From Actinomycetota bacterium (lineage in GTDB: Bacteria > Actinomycetota > Thermoleophilia > RBG-16-64-13), in contig JADQBG010000024.1 in assembly GCA_016278725.1 (NCBI GenBank), positions 1-56,234 of the forward strand: a stretch of DNA of 56,234 nucleotides. The letters run 5' to 3'. Position 1 is the first letter of the stretch; the number at the start of each line of letters is the position of its first letter. The translations under genes were made by a program, and so were the position numbers. The notes beneath the pieces are model-generated. The model was not told the origin of the DNA. It saw only the letters and a list, made by a program, of their open reading frames with translations, and made no database searches. Shown piece after piece: positions 36,000 to 44,698 of this stretch.

Positions 36000-36557
36000 T
36001 CACGGGGAGGTCGGCCTTCTCCACCTGCGGCGCAATCGGCGCAGGGCAAGCAGCACCGCGAGCAGTGCCCCAACTATGACTACGGCGGCCACCACCGGGG
36101 CGGCCAATGCCAGCACGCTGATCACCGACGCGGCCACGTCCTCTGCGGTGGAAACCACGGGAGCGCCGGTGCCCGCCGTGGAGAGGTTGACGACGGGCCT
36201 AGCGGTGGCCTTGACCGTATGGACACCGCCGGCAAGCAGAATGCCGGTCAGCAGAAGGATCCACGGGCTTAGCTGGCCTTGACCCGACGCCGATAATCCC
36301 AGCAACCCTCCCGCGGCCGGACGGATAACCGTTTGGATGGCGTCGTTCACGTGGTCCACCGGCGGAAGCTTATCGGCCACGACCTCCACCACGAGCAGCA
36401 CCGCAATGACGGCCATCGCCCACCAGGTGCCGATCAGGTCGTAGGGTTGGCTGAGATCGACCCAGCCGAAATGCTGGGAAACCGCGAGGACCAACAGAGG
36501 GATGTAAGCGTTTAGCCCTGCGGGCGCCGCGAGGGCCAGGCCGGAAAGAGGATCCAA
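36000..36557 (-). CDS. DUF4126-type integral membrane protein
   Basis: The 185-residue protein has an N-terminal GLNAYIPLLVLA segment and LPPVDHVNDAIQTVIRPAAGGLL, a pattern of DUF4126 proteins, and about four transmembrane helices (about 18-30, 45-60, 95-110, 140-172). The C-terminus is Arg-rich and cytoplasmic by the positive-inside rule. Function is unknown. It is upstream of and codirectional with nothing close. Stop is TGA. Confidence 0.75.
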   Translation of the reverse strand: MDPLSGLALAAPAGLNAYIPLLVLAVSQHFGWVDLSQPYDLIGTWWAMAVIAVLLVVEVVADKLPPVDHVNDAIQTVIRPAAGGLLGLSASGQGQLSPWILLLTGILLAGGVHTVKATARPVVNLSTAGTGAPVVSTAEDVAASVISVLALAAPVVAAVVIVGALLAVLLALRRLRRRWRRPTSP

Positions 36558-36630
36558 GCAATCGACCTCCGAGACGAGAGCCGAGCTACGCCGCTTAGCT
36601 TAACGCATGCCAACAAGTTCCTGGAATATG

Positions 36631-36653
36631 AAAACCCCGCTCGGATGGCGGGG
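36631..36653 (-). terminator. Intrinsic terminator after tRNA-Cys
   Basis: On the minus strand ccccgc-catccga-gcgggg is followed by ttttcat. It starts 13 bp after the tRNA-Cys 3' end. Confidence 0.8.
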
Positions 36654-36665
36654 CTTTCTCATGAG

Positions 36666-36737
36666 AGGCGACGACCGGAATTGAACCGGTGTAGCGGGTT
36701 TTGCAGACCCGTGCCTAAGCCACTCGGCCACGTCGCC
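36666..36737 (-). tRNA. tRNA-Cys (anticodon GCA)
   Basis: The minus strand shows acceptor ggcgacg/cgtcgcc, D-arm with gccgagtggc, anticodon stem cgggt/acccg with loop ctgcaaa (GCA), and T-arm ccggttcaattccgg. The discriminator is U, as expected for tRNA-Cys. CCA is not encoded. Confidence 0.94.
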
Positions 36738-36801
36738 TTGGCCGGCCCCAGTTCCCCCTTCTCGGCGCCACCAAATGAAAAGAGGGCCCGTAGGCCCCTT
36801 G

Positions 36802-36820
36802 AAAAGACCGTCCCACGGTC
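36802..36820 (-). terminator. Intrinsic terminator after tRNA-Gly
   Basis: On the minus strand gaccgt-ggg-acggtc is followed directly by tttt, 6 bp after the tRNA-Gly 3' end. A second G/C-rich hairpin with cttttc lies just beyond (about 36778-36799), so termination may be doubled. Confidence 0.75.
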
Positions 36821-36825
36821 TATGG

Positions 36826-36899
36826 AGCGGATGAAGGGATTCGAACCCTCGACCTTCTGCATGGCAAGCAGACGCTCTAGCCAACTGAGCTACACCCGC
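36826..36899 (-). tRNA. tRNA-Gly (anticodon GCC)
   Basis: The minus strand shows acceptor gcgggtg/catccgc, D-arm agctcagttggctagagc, anticodon stem with loop ttgccat (GCC), and T-arm gagggttcgaatccctt. The discriminator is U. CCA is not encoded. Confidence 0.95.
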
Positions 36900-36988
36900 C
36901 CGATGTCCAGATGCACCGGACTCGCGAGCACGGATTATAACCCAGCCGTTTGGCTGGTGCAACGGGGCGCGTCCCGCCGCCCCCACTC

Positions 36989-38686
36989 CTACTCCGGCGC
37001 GTCCAGAGCCTCGTTCACCAGGGCATCCGCCCGGGCATTCTCGCTCCGCGGCACGTGCTTCACCTCTATGCGGTCAAATCTGCCCATCAACCCTCGGGCT
37101 TCCTGATAGAGCTCCTTGAGCTGTTCGTTCTTCACCCGGTACTCACCCCGGAGTTGCTTCACGATCAGCTCGGAGTCCATCCAGACTCGAAGCCGGGACA
37201 CCTCGTGCTCGAGCGCCAGTTCCAGCCCTTGGGTCAGGGCTCGGTACTCGGCGACGTTGTTGGTGACCGAGCCGATGGCGCGCGACACCTCAGCCACGGT
37301 CTGACCCACCCCATCCTGCAACACCACCCCAATGGCTCCAGGGCCGGGATTTCCGCGAGAACCTCCATCGGTCCACAGATCGTGGAAGTCCTCCTTGGCC
37401 TTCGGCTTCGGCGGCTCAACCGGCGGCTTGGCCGGTGGCTCGACCGGCTGCTCCTCGTGCACGTCGTCCTTTTCGAACAGGGCAATCGGCAAAACCCGAG
37501 CAGAGTCTCGCCTCCTCGGGCGAGGCGGGGTCTCTGCGCCCGCCTGGCGCTCTTTCGCCGATGGTTCGCTCTCCTGACTTTCCGCCCGGGCCATTCTCCA
37601 GGGCGAGGTGGACGTCTCGCTGAAACGGACTTCCACGCCCGGATCGGGAATCGCAGCGGTCAATCTCTCCGCCCACCGGCGCATGGCCCACCGCTCGAAA
37701 GCCTCGTGCGGGATATTGATCAAGCTGAGTCCCTGATCCAGGGCGCGCTCCGCGTCGTGATACTTGAGATCACCGGTGATGAGCACGTCGGCGCGCCCCA
37801 GGGCTGCCTCGATCAGGCCGGCCCCACTCCCGGTTACCACCGCCACTCGCCGGACCGGTGTCTCGGCGATTCCGGCGAAGCTCACGTGAGGCAGGTCAAC
37901 CGCGCGCGCCACGCGGGCGGCGAGCTGCTCGAGGGAGAGCGGCACGGTGAGCTCCCCCACCCTGCCCTGTCCCCCTGCAGTAAGCACATTGTCCAGTGGA
38001 TAAAGATCGAAGGCCGGCTCCTCGTAGGGGTGGGCCGCCAGATAGGCGTCGAGCACCGCCGGAAGCTGCCGTTCGGGGACCACCGTCTCCCAACGGACTT
38101 CGGCGGCGAGTTCGGGTTGGCCCACTCTGCCCAAGTAGGGGTCCGCCCCTTCCCGGGGCAGGAAACTGCCCTGTCCCGAAGCGCCGAAGGCACACCCCGA
38201 GTAGTCACCGATGTCACCCGCCCCCGCGGCGAATACCGCGCGCGAGACCGCCTCCAGGTTCTCCTCGGGGATGAAGCCCACCAGCTTCTTCCACCCGGCT
38301 GCGGGCCTTTGCAGCGGCCGCACCTCCTGCAACTCGAGCGCCGCCGCGGCGATCTCGCACAGGCCCCCGGGGGCGCCGTCGAGGTTGGTGTGCAAGGCAA
38401 AGAGCGCGGTCCTGGATTCGAGCAGCCGGAGCGCAAGCTCTTCAACGCGCGAGCGCGAAGTCACCCGGCTAAGGGTTTTGAAAATCAGAGGGTGGTGCAC
38501 CACCAGAGCGCCCCCGGGTTGTCGGATCGCCTCCTCGACCACGGCCGGACCGGCCTCGAGGGCCACCAGAATGTGCGCGACCGGCCAATCATCCCGGCCA
38601 ACCTGCAGTCCCACGTTGTCCCAGGACTCCGCCAGCGCCCGCGGCGCAAGCCCATCCAACGTTCGCGATAGCTCAGCGACCAGCAA
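36989..38686 (-). CDS. NIF3-like dinuclear-metal protein fused to RNase HI
   Basis: The 565-residue protein has two parts. Residues 1-370 are a full NIF3/YqfO-type domain with ESWDNVGLQVG, VVHHPLIF, an inserted PII-like segment containing PYEEPAFDLYPL, and ITGDLKYHDAERAL near the end. A Pro/Lys/Glu-rich linker (about 375-435) joins it to an RNase H domain (436-565) with all four catalytic acids in TDGGS, NVAEYRAL, MDSELIV and ARADALVNEA. In Mycobacterium separate genes for NIF3 (Rv2230c) and an RNase H enzyme (Rv2228c) are neighbours, so the fusion joins known partners. Stop is TAG. Confidence 0.9.
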   Translation of the reverse strand: MLVAELSRTLDGLAPRALAESWDNVGLQVGRDDWPVAHILVALEAGPAVVEEAIRQPGGALVVHHPLIFKTLSRVTSRSRVEELALRLLESRTALFALHTNLDGAPGGLCEIAAAALELQEVRPLQRPAAGWKKLVGFIPEENLEAVSRAVFAAGAGDIGDYSGCAFGASGQGSFLPREGADPYLGRVGQPELAAEVRWETVVPERQLPAVLDAYLAAHPYEEPAFDLYPLDNVLTAGGQGRVGELTVPLSLEQLAARVARAVDLPHVSFAGIAETPVRRVAVVTGSGAGLIEAALGRADVLITGDLKYHDAERALDQGLSLINIPHEAFERWAMRRWAERLTAAIPDPGVEVRFSETSTSPWRMARAESQESEPSAKERQAGAETPPRPRRRDSARVLPIALFEKDDVHEEQPVEPPAKPPVEPPKPKAKEDFHDLWTDGGSRGNPGPGAIGVVLQDGVGQTVAEVSRAIGSVTNNVAEYRALTQGLELALEHEVSRLRVWMDSELIVKQLRGEYRVKNEQLKELYQEARGLMGRFDRIEVKHVPRSENARADALVNEALDAPE

Positions 38687-38858
38687 CAGCCCTCCTCTCG
38701 GCCCGCCAGATGCCGGCTCAGTTCACATTCCTGAATACGCCGCTTCGAGCGGCCCATCAAGCCCAAGCCTATCAGCCGCCGCCGAGACGCGGAGGCGCCC
38801 GGAAGGTAGAATCATGTTGGAAGCATCCCGGCTCTAGGAACGTGGAAAAGGTGTGTCC

Positions 38859-39854
38859 ATGACCGACCATAGTGCGAAGCCTTCGGAAGAGGCCGGTCCG
38901 TCATGCCGCCCTCAACCCGTTACCCGCCCCCCCCGCAGTGATCGCGTCGAGCGCGCCTATGCCATTCTGGAGGGAGTCCGGGCGGAGGTCGTCGGCCGCG
39001 ACCGCGAGGTCCGTGAGATCCTCGCCGCCATGCTGGCCCACCGCCACGTGCTACTCGAAGGGCCGCCGGGAACGAGCAAGTCCACCATCGTTAGAGCCGT
39101 CGCCCGGTCCATGGAGATGCCTTTTCACTTTGTCGAAGGCAGCATCGAATTGAGCCCGGCCAAGCTTCTCGGACACTTCAACCCGGCAAAGGTGCTGCAG
39201 GACAACTACCGTCAGGACTACTTCGAGATGGGCCCGCTCACCCTCGCCATGCAGGAGGGGGGCGTACTCTACCTGGAGGAGTTCAACCGGATGTCTTCCG
39301 AAGCGGCCAACCTTCTGATCACTCCCATGGAAGAGGGCCTGATCAACATCCCCCGTTACGGACTGGTCACGGCGGCGGCCGACTTCACGATAATCTGCTC
39401 CCAGAACCCCTACGACGACGTGGGAACCCTCCAGGTGAGCCGGGCATTTCTCGACAGAGTGGTCCGCATCCGGATGAACTATCAGAGCGAGGACGAAGAA
39501 GCGGAGATAGTCCGCCTGCGCACCTGTTCCGAGGATGAATCGCTCATCCGAACCGCCGTCCGCATAACGCGCCTGACCCGAGAGGCCGAGGAGATCAAGA
39601 TAGGCGCTTCCGTGAGGGCGGCTATCGACATCGTCACCGTGCTCGAGAACCTGATGCTGCTCTCTGACGGAAACGTCGGCGAAGAGGATCTTGCCGACGC
39701 GTGCAAGATGGCCCTCACCAGCAAGATCTGGCCGGCCGAGACGCTCAACGCCACGCCCGAGGAGATCGTCGAGCGCATGATCGATCGGGCGCGCTCGCAA
39801 CTGGCCGGCGACTTCTACCTGGGGGCTGAGAGTAAAAAAAAAGTGACCTCTTAG
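38859..39854 (+). CDS. MoxR-family AAA+ ATPase
   Basis: The protein has Walker A GPPGTSKST near residue 70, Walker B GVLYLEEFNR, sensor ICSQNP and the MoxR C-terminal helical lid. The ATG at 38859 is 7 nt after ggaaaagg; a GTG two codons earlier is possible. The zero-frame product ends ESKKKVTS and then TAG, just after a run of nine A. A -1 shift in that run joins the frame to the VWA domain that follows, so a MoxR-VWA fusion product is possible. MoxR proteins usually work with VWA partners as metal-insertion or remodelling chaperones. Confidence 0.9.
   Translation: MTDHSAKPSEEAGPSCRPQPVTRPPRSDRVERAYAILEGVRAEVVGRDREVREILAAMLAHRHVLLEGPPGTSKSTIVRAVARSMEMPFHFVEGSIELSPAKLLGHFNPAKVLQDNYRQDYFEMGPLTLAMQEGGVLYLEEFNRMSSEAANLLITPMEEGLINIPRYGLVTAAADFTIICSQNPYDDVGTLQVSRAFLDRVVRIRMNYQSEDEEAEIVRLRTCSEDESLIRTAVRITRLTREAEEIKIGASVRAAIDIVTVLENLMLLSDGNVGEEDLADACKMALTSKIWPAETLNATPEEIVERMIDRARSQLAGDFYLGAESKKKVTS
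39834..39842 (+). other. A9 slippery tract joining MoxR and VWA frames
   Basis: Nine consecutive A read aaa aaa aaa in the MoxR frame, four codons before its stop. The -1 frame is open from 39836 through 40744, contains no ATG, GTG or TTG before 39938, and still encodes coherent protein (for example TRFTQLKRRFEAEEISAFEV). A ggggg run lies about 10 nt upstream. An 8-bp stem (39853-39860 with 39902-39909, one wobble) lies downstream. These are the usual features of -1 frameshifting or transcript slippage; an assembly error in the homopolymer is the main alternative. Confidence 0.6.
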
Positions 39855-39937
39855 CCGCCGACCGGACCAAGCCTGAGGAAACCCGGTTCACTCAGCTCAA
39901 GCGGCGGTTCGAAGCCGAAGAGATCTCCGCCTTCGAA

Positions 39938-40744
39938 GTGGCCGAGGCCATAAACCTCGACGCCTCCCTCCAGGATGAGTTCCTGGACGACGACGAATTC
40001 ATCGAGTACTTCGCCAAGCTCAACCACATGCTTCGAGCCACGCTCAAAGAGCGCGCCTTCCTGCTCGCGAAGAAGCTGATCATCAAGGTAGCCACCCAAC
40101 TCGCCGGGACCGGCGTAAAACGAGGCACGCCCACGGTGCGGCGGGGTGACTTCTCGGATGACATAGACATCGACGCGACCCTGGAAAACATCATCTCCGA
40201 CCCCTTATCCGAGATCGAGGAAAACCTGGCCACCTGGGATCGCAAAGCCGAAGAGCCGGGTTTTGTCATCATGTTCGACCACAGTTACTCGATGCGGGGA
40301 CCCAAGATCGTGCTGGCGGCCCTGACCGTGGCCGCCATCGCCATTCATTTCAAGAAACACTATGGCGTCGTGGGATTCAGCAGCGATGTGGAGATGGTCA
40401 AGCCCCTGGCCGAGGACGTTCCCTATGAAACGGTGTTGGACCGGGTGTTCGATCTTCCCATCGCCGGATTGACCAACATAGCCGGCGCGTTGAGTACGGG
40501 CCTAAGTGAGCTTGCCCAATTCAATAAGCCGTTCGGTCTGCTCTTGACTGATGGAGGGTGGACAGCCGGAGAGGATCCGGTGGGAATCGCTTCCCGATTT
40601 CATCGACTCAACGTCATCGCGTTCCCGCCGGCAAACCCCGACAAGATCCGCCTGATCGCGAAAGCAGGTCGGGGCACCTTCCAGTACGTCGCGGACGAGA
40701 ATCGCATCACGGGTGCCATCGTGAAGGCGTTGCAGGCGCACTAG
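39938..40744 (+). CDS. VWA-domain protein, partner of the MoxR ATPase
   Basis: From the GTG at 39938 the protein has 268 residues, but coding sequence clearly extends upstream to 39836 without a canonical start. The MIDAS metal site is complete: DHSYS, the Thr in GLTNIAG, and Asp in LLTDGG. The N-terminal part is helical and acidic. No good ribosome-binding site precedes 39938. The most economical reading is that the full product arises by frameshifting from the MoxR gene, like Mg-chelatase D subunits that combine AAA+ and VWA domains. Stop is TAG, near the end of the island gene mtbB1. Confidence 0.85.
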   Translation: MAEAINLDASLQDEFLDDDEFIEYFAKLNHMLRATLKERAFLLAKKLIIKVATQLAGTGVKRGTPTVRRGDFSDDIDIDATLENIISDPLSEIEENLATWDRKAEEPGFVIMFDHSYSMRGPKIVLAALTVAAIAIHFKKHYGVVGFSSDVEMVKPLAEDVPYETVLDRVFDLPIAGLTNIAGALSTGLSELAQFNKPFGLLLTDGGWTAGEDPVGIASRFHRLNVIAFPPANPDKIRLIAKAGRGTFQYVADENRITGAIVKALQAH

Positions 40745-40780
40745 AGGACCCGACCGACGACGCGACGGGGATACACCGGC

Positions 40781-42181
40781 CTAAACCCCGACCTTTCGCT
40801 TGAACCGCTCTACGCACTGGATCTCGACACCCAGCAGGTCAGCGATGCGCCACTTCGCCTCGAGGCCCTTGGCGCAACCCGGAACGCTGGTGACGACGCC
40901 GATGTCGAGCTCCTCCCTGAGTTCGCGCATCAGAACCTCATCCGAGAGGTCGACGCTCCGCACTCCCAACCTCTCGGCCACGTACCGCTTCGCCTCCGGG
41001 AGTCGCATCTTGCGGTGGAGTTGCATGCGGGCAACCAGATCTCCGGCTGCTCGAATACCCCCCATCCCCGAGGCAACGGAGTGAGCCACGGGCATCCCCA
41101 GGGGATCCCCGGAACCCACCTATAACCCGTCGATCCGGGCGATCTCGACCATCGCCACGCCCGCCCGGGTGACCATATCGAGGGGGGGCGTCTCGGTGAG
41201 CGGCACCCCGCCCACCCCGTTGCCCACGTTCGCATGGACGGGGATGGTGGCCGCCTCCACACACGCCTTCACGAACGTGACCGCACGCGCCACGTTCCAC
41301 GGGGTCGAGCGCCGGGTATTCGTGTTTACCACGGGGCCGAAAACGTGGGCGCCTGCCTCTGCGACCAGGGTCACCTGCTCGTGGGGGTACAGTCCGGCGA
41401 GACGCGTCCCCCGATACTCCACCTCACCGTGCATGCCTAGCACGAACTCGGCGGCCATGCCCACCTCGATCGCCAGGTCCGTATCTAAGGCAACCCGCTC
41501 GACCGCCCTAAGGGTGGCGAGGAACTCGACGTCGCCCGCGGAAGCCGTGGTGTCGAAGTTGATCCCGTCAGTCCCGATCTCGGCCATCTTAGCCGCCACG
41601 AAGACCATGTCCCGCGTGACGCGCTCGCCGGCCTGCTCCTGCGCTTCCCGGGCTTCGTCGATCCGGCCCTCTGGAAGAAGATCAGCCGGATTCGGGAACG
41701 GTCCATCGGGACGGGCGTAGAGGGCCATGTTCGGCATGCCCCCGTAGAACATGGGCACGATCGTGCTCTGGAGCGTGCCCTCCATCGCCTGCTGCTCCAG
41801 GGCGACGATCGGACGCACCGCCTTGAACGAGTAGTCGGCGTGCCCGAGCTCCATCGTGTCGAAACCCATCGCCCGCTCGTAGACCCGGATGGCCGTCTCC
41901 CGATCCACCGGCACGCCGGTGCCGCTCGAACTCTGGGCACCGTAGAGGGCGTTGACCGATCCGTCGTCCGTGAGCACCACCTCGTGGCCTGGCTCGACGC
42001 CCACGACCCGATACGGACAGGCGAACAACTCGAAGAGGAATCCGAGCTCTTCCTCGTTCAACGGGGGAATGCCCCCGCGCTCGGCTGCGTCCTGGGTGCC
42101 GGCCTCCAGGTCCGCACGGAGCTCGGCCTCGGTGAGCTCGACAACCCGACCATCTCCCATACGCGTGCGATAGCTACTCAC
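40781..42181 (-). CDS. mtbB: Dimethylamine methyltransferase MtbB (copy 1), pyrrolysine protein
   Basis: It transfers a methyl group from dimethylamine to a corrinoid protein. The reading frame is continuous except for one TAG at 41120-41122, at residue 354, exactly where archaeal MtbB has pyrrolysine ([15 protein letters not shown]). The total is 466 residues including Pyl; M. barkeri MtbB has 467. The GTG at 42181 is preceded by aaaggagctactc. It is more diverged from archaeal MtbB than the second copy ([17 protein letters not shown] replaces THDIGT-type sequence). The final stop is also TAG. No corrinoid gene is adjacent to it. Confidence 0.93.
41120..41122 (-). other. In-frame UAG (pyrrolysine codon) in mtbB copy 1
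   Basis: TAG on the minus strand, followed by gtg ggt tcc. Family-conserved sequence continues in the same frame on both sides for 350 and 112 residues, so this is a sense codon and not a mutation. Confidence 0.93.
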
Positions 42182-42296
42182 GAGTAGCTCCTTTCCTGCC
42201 TCGCCAGTGTCGTCCCGAGCTCGACCCACGATTCCCACAGCGCCTCGACAGCGCAAGTCCTTTACCTGTGCCGGGTCGGAAGATGATCTGCTTCAT
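42174..42296 (-). CDS. Possible 40-codon leader ORF ahead of mtbB copy 1
   Basis: An ATG at 42296 lies 6 nt after a very strong aaggagg. The frame runs 40 codons (MKQIIFRPGTGKG start, then Arg-rich) and ends at a TAG that overlaps the mtbB start: the sequence gtgagtag holds the mtbB GTG and the leader stop. The geometry allows termination-reinitiation coupling, and the stop is amber. The peptide resembles nothing known and its composition is poor, so a chance ORF is possible. Confidence 0.35.
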   Translation of the reverse strand: MKQIIFRPGTGKGLALSRRCGNRGSSSGRHWRGRKGATRE

Positions 42297-42379
42297 TCCG
42301 GACCTCCTTGAATATCCCGGAGGGTAGTCACCACGAGCCCCTTTCCAAGCATGAGTGAGCTCCTGCACCCCCCCTCACG

Positions 42380-42420
42380 GAAAAGGCCGGTGCGCGAGGA
42401 TGTCCCCGCGCACCGGCCGG
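42380..42420 (-). terminator. Intrinsic terminator after mttB
   Basis: On the minus strand ggccggtgcgcg and cgcgcaccggcc form a long perfect stem, followed by ttttcc. It starts about 30 bp after the mttB stop and separates mttB from mtbB copy 1, which should therefore have its own promoter. Confidence 0.85.
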
Positions 42421-42449
42421 CTATATAGGACTACGCGGTCCTATCCCTG

Positions 42450-43925
42450 CTACGGAGCGTGGACCCTCGATTCTGCTCTTTCGATGACCCGTTTCAGCTC
42501 TTGGTGGACATCGGGATCAAGTGGCATCGGCTTGTGTTCCCGGAGGATCTCCACCGCCATCTCGTTGGCCCTTTGGCGCACGTCTGATCCGCCCTTCTTC
42601 TCCCATGAACCGCGGGTGCGGCGGTCGAAGAGGTGCACCTTAGACTGCTCGAGAGGCATGTACTTGAGTGTGTGCTTCTCCTTGAGGAAGTTCTTGCCCG
42701 AACCGATTTTGTGAATCGAGTCGATACCGACGGTTTCCATGTCGACTGGTGAACCCTGCACCACGCTTTTGACCATCGAAGCGATCTCGTTGTCGATCAC
42801 GAGCTGTCCATAGGAGAACGTGACACCCAGTTCGAGCATTCCCATCCCGTAAATCAGGTTGGCACCTGCCAACGCTGGTAGCAAACTGGTGATGGTTTTT
42901 TCATGCCCGGCCTGCGCGTCCACTATCTTGGAGTCCGTCTAACCGCCTGCGACGTAACTCGGCAGGTTGTAGTAGTTGGAGAACCCGGCGACAGCCGCCG
43001 AGATCATGCCGAGTTCCGGGGCACCGACAGGAGCAGTAGCGTACGTCATGTCGAACATGGTCGTAGAGCTACCGTACATGGTCGGGGCGCCCGGACTTGT
43101 GAGTTGGGCAAGGGTGATGCCGGCTAGGACTTCCGCGTTGTGTGTGACTAGAGTGCCCGAAACCGATACCGGGCTGGAAGCACCGGACATCGCCATCGAC
43201 AGCACATTGATGGGGCAGCCCCACCGAGCGCTCTCCATGATCACCTCGCAGGTGACCGTGTGAAGCATGAGGGGACTGGTCGGGCACACCAGCGTCGAAA
43301 CGATGGGGCGCTCACGCAGTTCCTTCTTGCCGCCCGCAATGTACGAGGCCATCTCGAACATCATGCGGGCGTTATCGCCCGATGAGACGTCGATGTGGTG
43401 CACGTGCTTGCCGGTGTTGAGGAAAGCCGCCTCGAGCATGTGTAGGTCGTACGAGCTGTCCGGCTTGTCCCGGGCCACGACCGCGGTGGAGTAGACATCC
43501 ACGTTCTCCATCGCATCGCACAGCAGTGCCGTCTTCCCCACGTCTTCGTTCGTTGTTTCGGTCAGCTCGCCGGTCTCCGGATCGACCACCATGATTCCGC
43601 AGCCGAAGTCGGTGTATCCGACCTGACGGCCGCCCATCATGTAGTCGTACTGGGGGTCGCGCGCCGCCAGAAGTATCTGACTGGGGCACATAGCCAGCGC
43701 CTGCTCCACTACATGAGCCGGAAACTTGACTATCTTGGTTTCCCGATCAACTATGCACCCGCCCTCTTCCAGGACGTCGAGGGCTTCATCCAGGTGCACC
43801 TCGACCCCGGTGAGGCGGAGCACCTCGAGGGTCGCCTCGTGGAGCCGATCGTACTGGTCCTGACTGTACATCTGCAGGCCCCAACCGTGGTACTCCTCGA
43901 AGCTCGCACTTGGTCCGCGAATCAT
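42450..43925 (-). CDS. mttB: Trimethylamine methyltransferase MttB, pyrrolysine protein
   Basis: It moves a methyl group from trimethylamine to its corrinoid protein MttC. The frame is interrupted only by TAG at 42939-42941 (residue 329) within LPSYVAGG-O-TDSK, the pyrrolysine site of archaeal MttB. The total is 491 residues, against about 495 in Methanosarcina. The ATG at 43925 follows aaaggagacagt. The presence of Pyl separates it from non-Pyl MttB-family betaine enzymes. It lies 28 bp after mttC. The stop is TAG and a second in-frame TAG follows two codons later. Confidence 0.95.
42939..42941 (-). other. In-frame UAG (pyrrolysine codon) in mttB
   Basis: TAG on the minus strand followed by acg gac tcc. 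The flanking protein sequence matches MttB on both sides of the codon (SYVAGG before, TDSK after). Confidence 0.95.
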
Positions 43926-43953
43926 ACTGTCTCCTTTCTCTTGCCTGACGACC

Positions 43954-44610
43954 TCACGCCGAAGCCGCCTCCTTTGCGCGTTGCACCGCCTCGGTGGCGC
44001 TTTCCGCGTACACGTCAGCGCCGATCTTGTCCGCCCAGTGCTGGGTGGCGGCGGCACCACCTACCATCGTCTTGACCTTGTCTCGGAGGCCCGCCTCGGC
44101 CAGAGCATCCTCGAGCTTCTGCTGACCTACCATGGTGGTCGTCATTAGAGCCGAGCTGCCCACGAGATTGGCTCCGGTCTCCTTGACCACGCGAACGAAT
44201 TCGCTGATGGCCACATCCCGCCCGAGGTCGTGCACGTCGAATCCTGAGACGCCGAGCAGCGTGCCGACGATCGTCTTGCCGATGTCGTGGACGTCGCCTT
44301 CGATCGTGCCGATGACGACGGTGCCCAGACTCTCGGTCTCTTGGCCCTCGGGGATGGCCTTCTCGAGGATGTCGAAGGCGGCCAGCATGGCGTCGGCCGC
44401 GATGATCATCTCGGGAAGGCTCATCTCCTCGGCTTCGAAGAGCTCGCCGGCCCGGCGCATGCCCACCGTGAACCCTTCCTGCAGCAGTTCGACCGGGTCC
44501 AACCCGCTGTCCAAAGCTTCCTGGGCCAGCGCGGCTGAACCCTCCTCGTCGATGGCGAGGACGATGTCGATAGCCTTCTGCTTGGCTTCCTTCATCGTGA
44601 GAGTTGCCAT
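43954..44610 (-). CDS. mttC: Methyltransferase corrinoid protein (MttC-type)
   Basis: It carries the methyl group on cobalt between MttB and the next methyltransferase. The 218-residue protein has the N-terminal helical cap (1-90) and a B12-binding Rossmann domain with [11 protein letters not shown], where His is the lower axial ligand, then GSSALMTTT and GADVYAESA. It lies directly upstream of mttB. It is about 70 per cent alike by eye to the corrinoid protein at 53844-54500. Stop is TGA. Confidence 0.92.
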   Translation of the reverse strand: MATLTMKEAKQKAIDIVLAIDEEGSAALAQEALDSGLDPVELLQEGFTVGMRRAGELFEAEEMSLPEMIIAADAMLAAFDILEKAIPEGQETESLGTVVIGTIEGDVHDIGKTIVGTLLGVSGFDVHDLGRDVAISEFVRVVKETGANLVGSSALMTTTMVGQQKLEDALAEAGLRDKVKTMVGGAAATQHWADKIGADVYAESATEAVQRAKEAASA

Positions 44611-44698
44611 TGTCCTCGTTTCCTCCTTTCTTTCGCCTTGTTTTCCACGGATACCAGGGCCGTACAGATGCCCTTGCTCCTGTGTACTCCGCCGAGCA

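Noticed and set aside
40781-42256. Reading mtbB copy 1 as two genes or as a pseudogene broken by a stop
   Set aside because: The break is a single TAG at the exact conserved pyrrolysine position, the same frame continues with family sequence, and a full pyl cassette is nearby. The same holds for mttB, mtbB copy 2 and mtmB.
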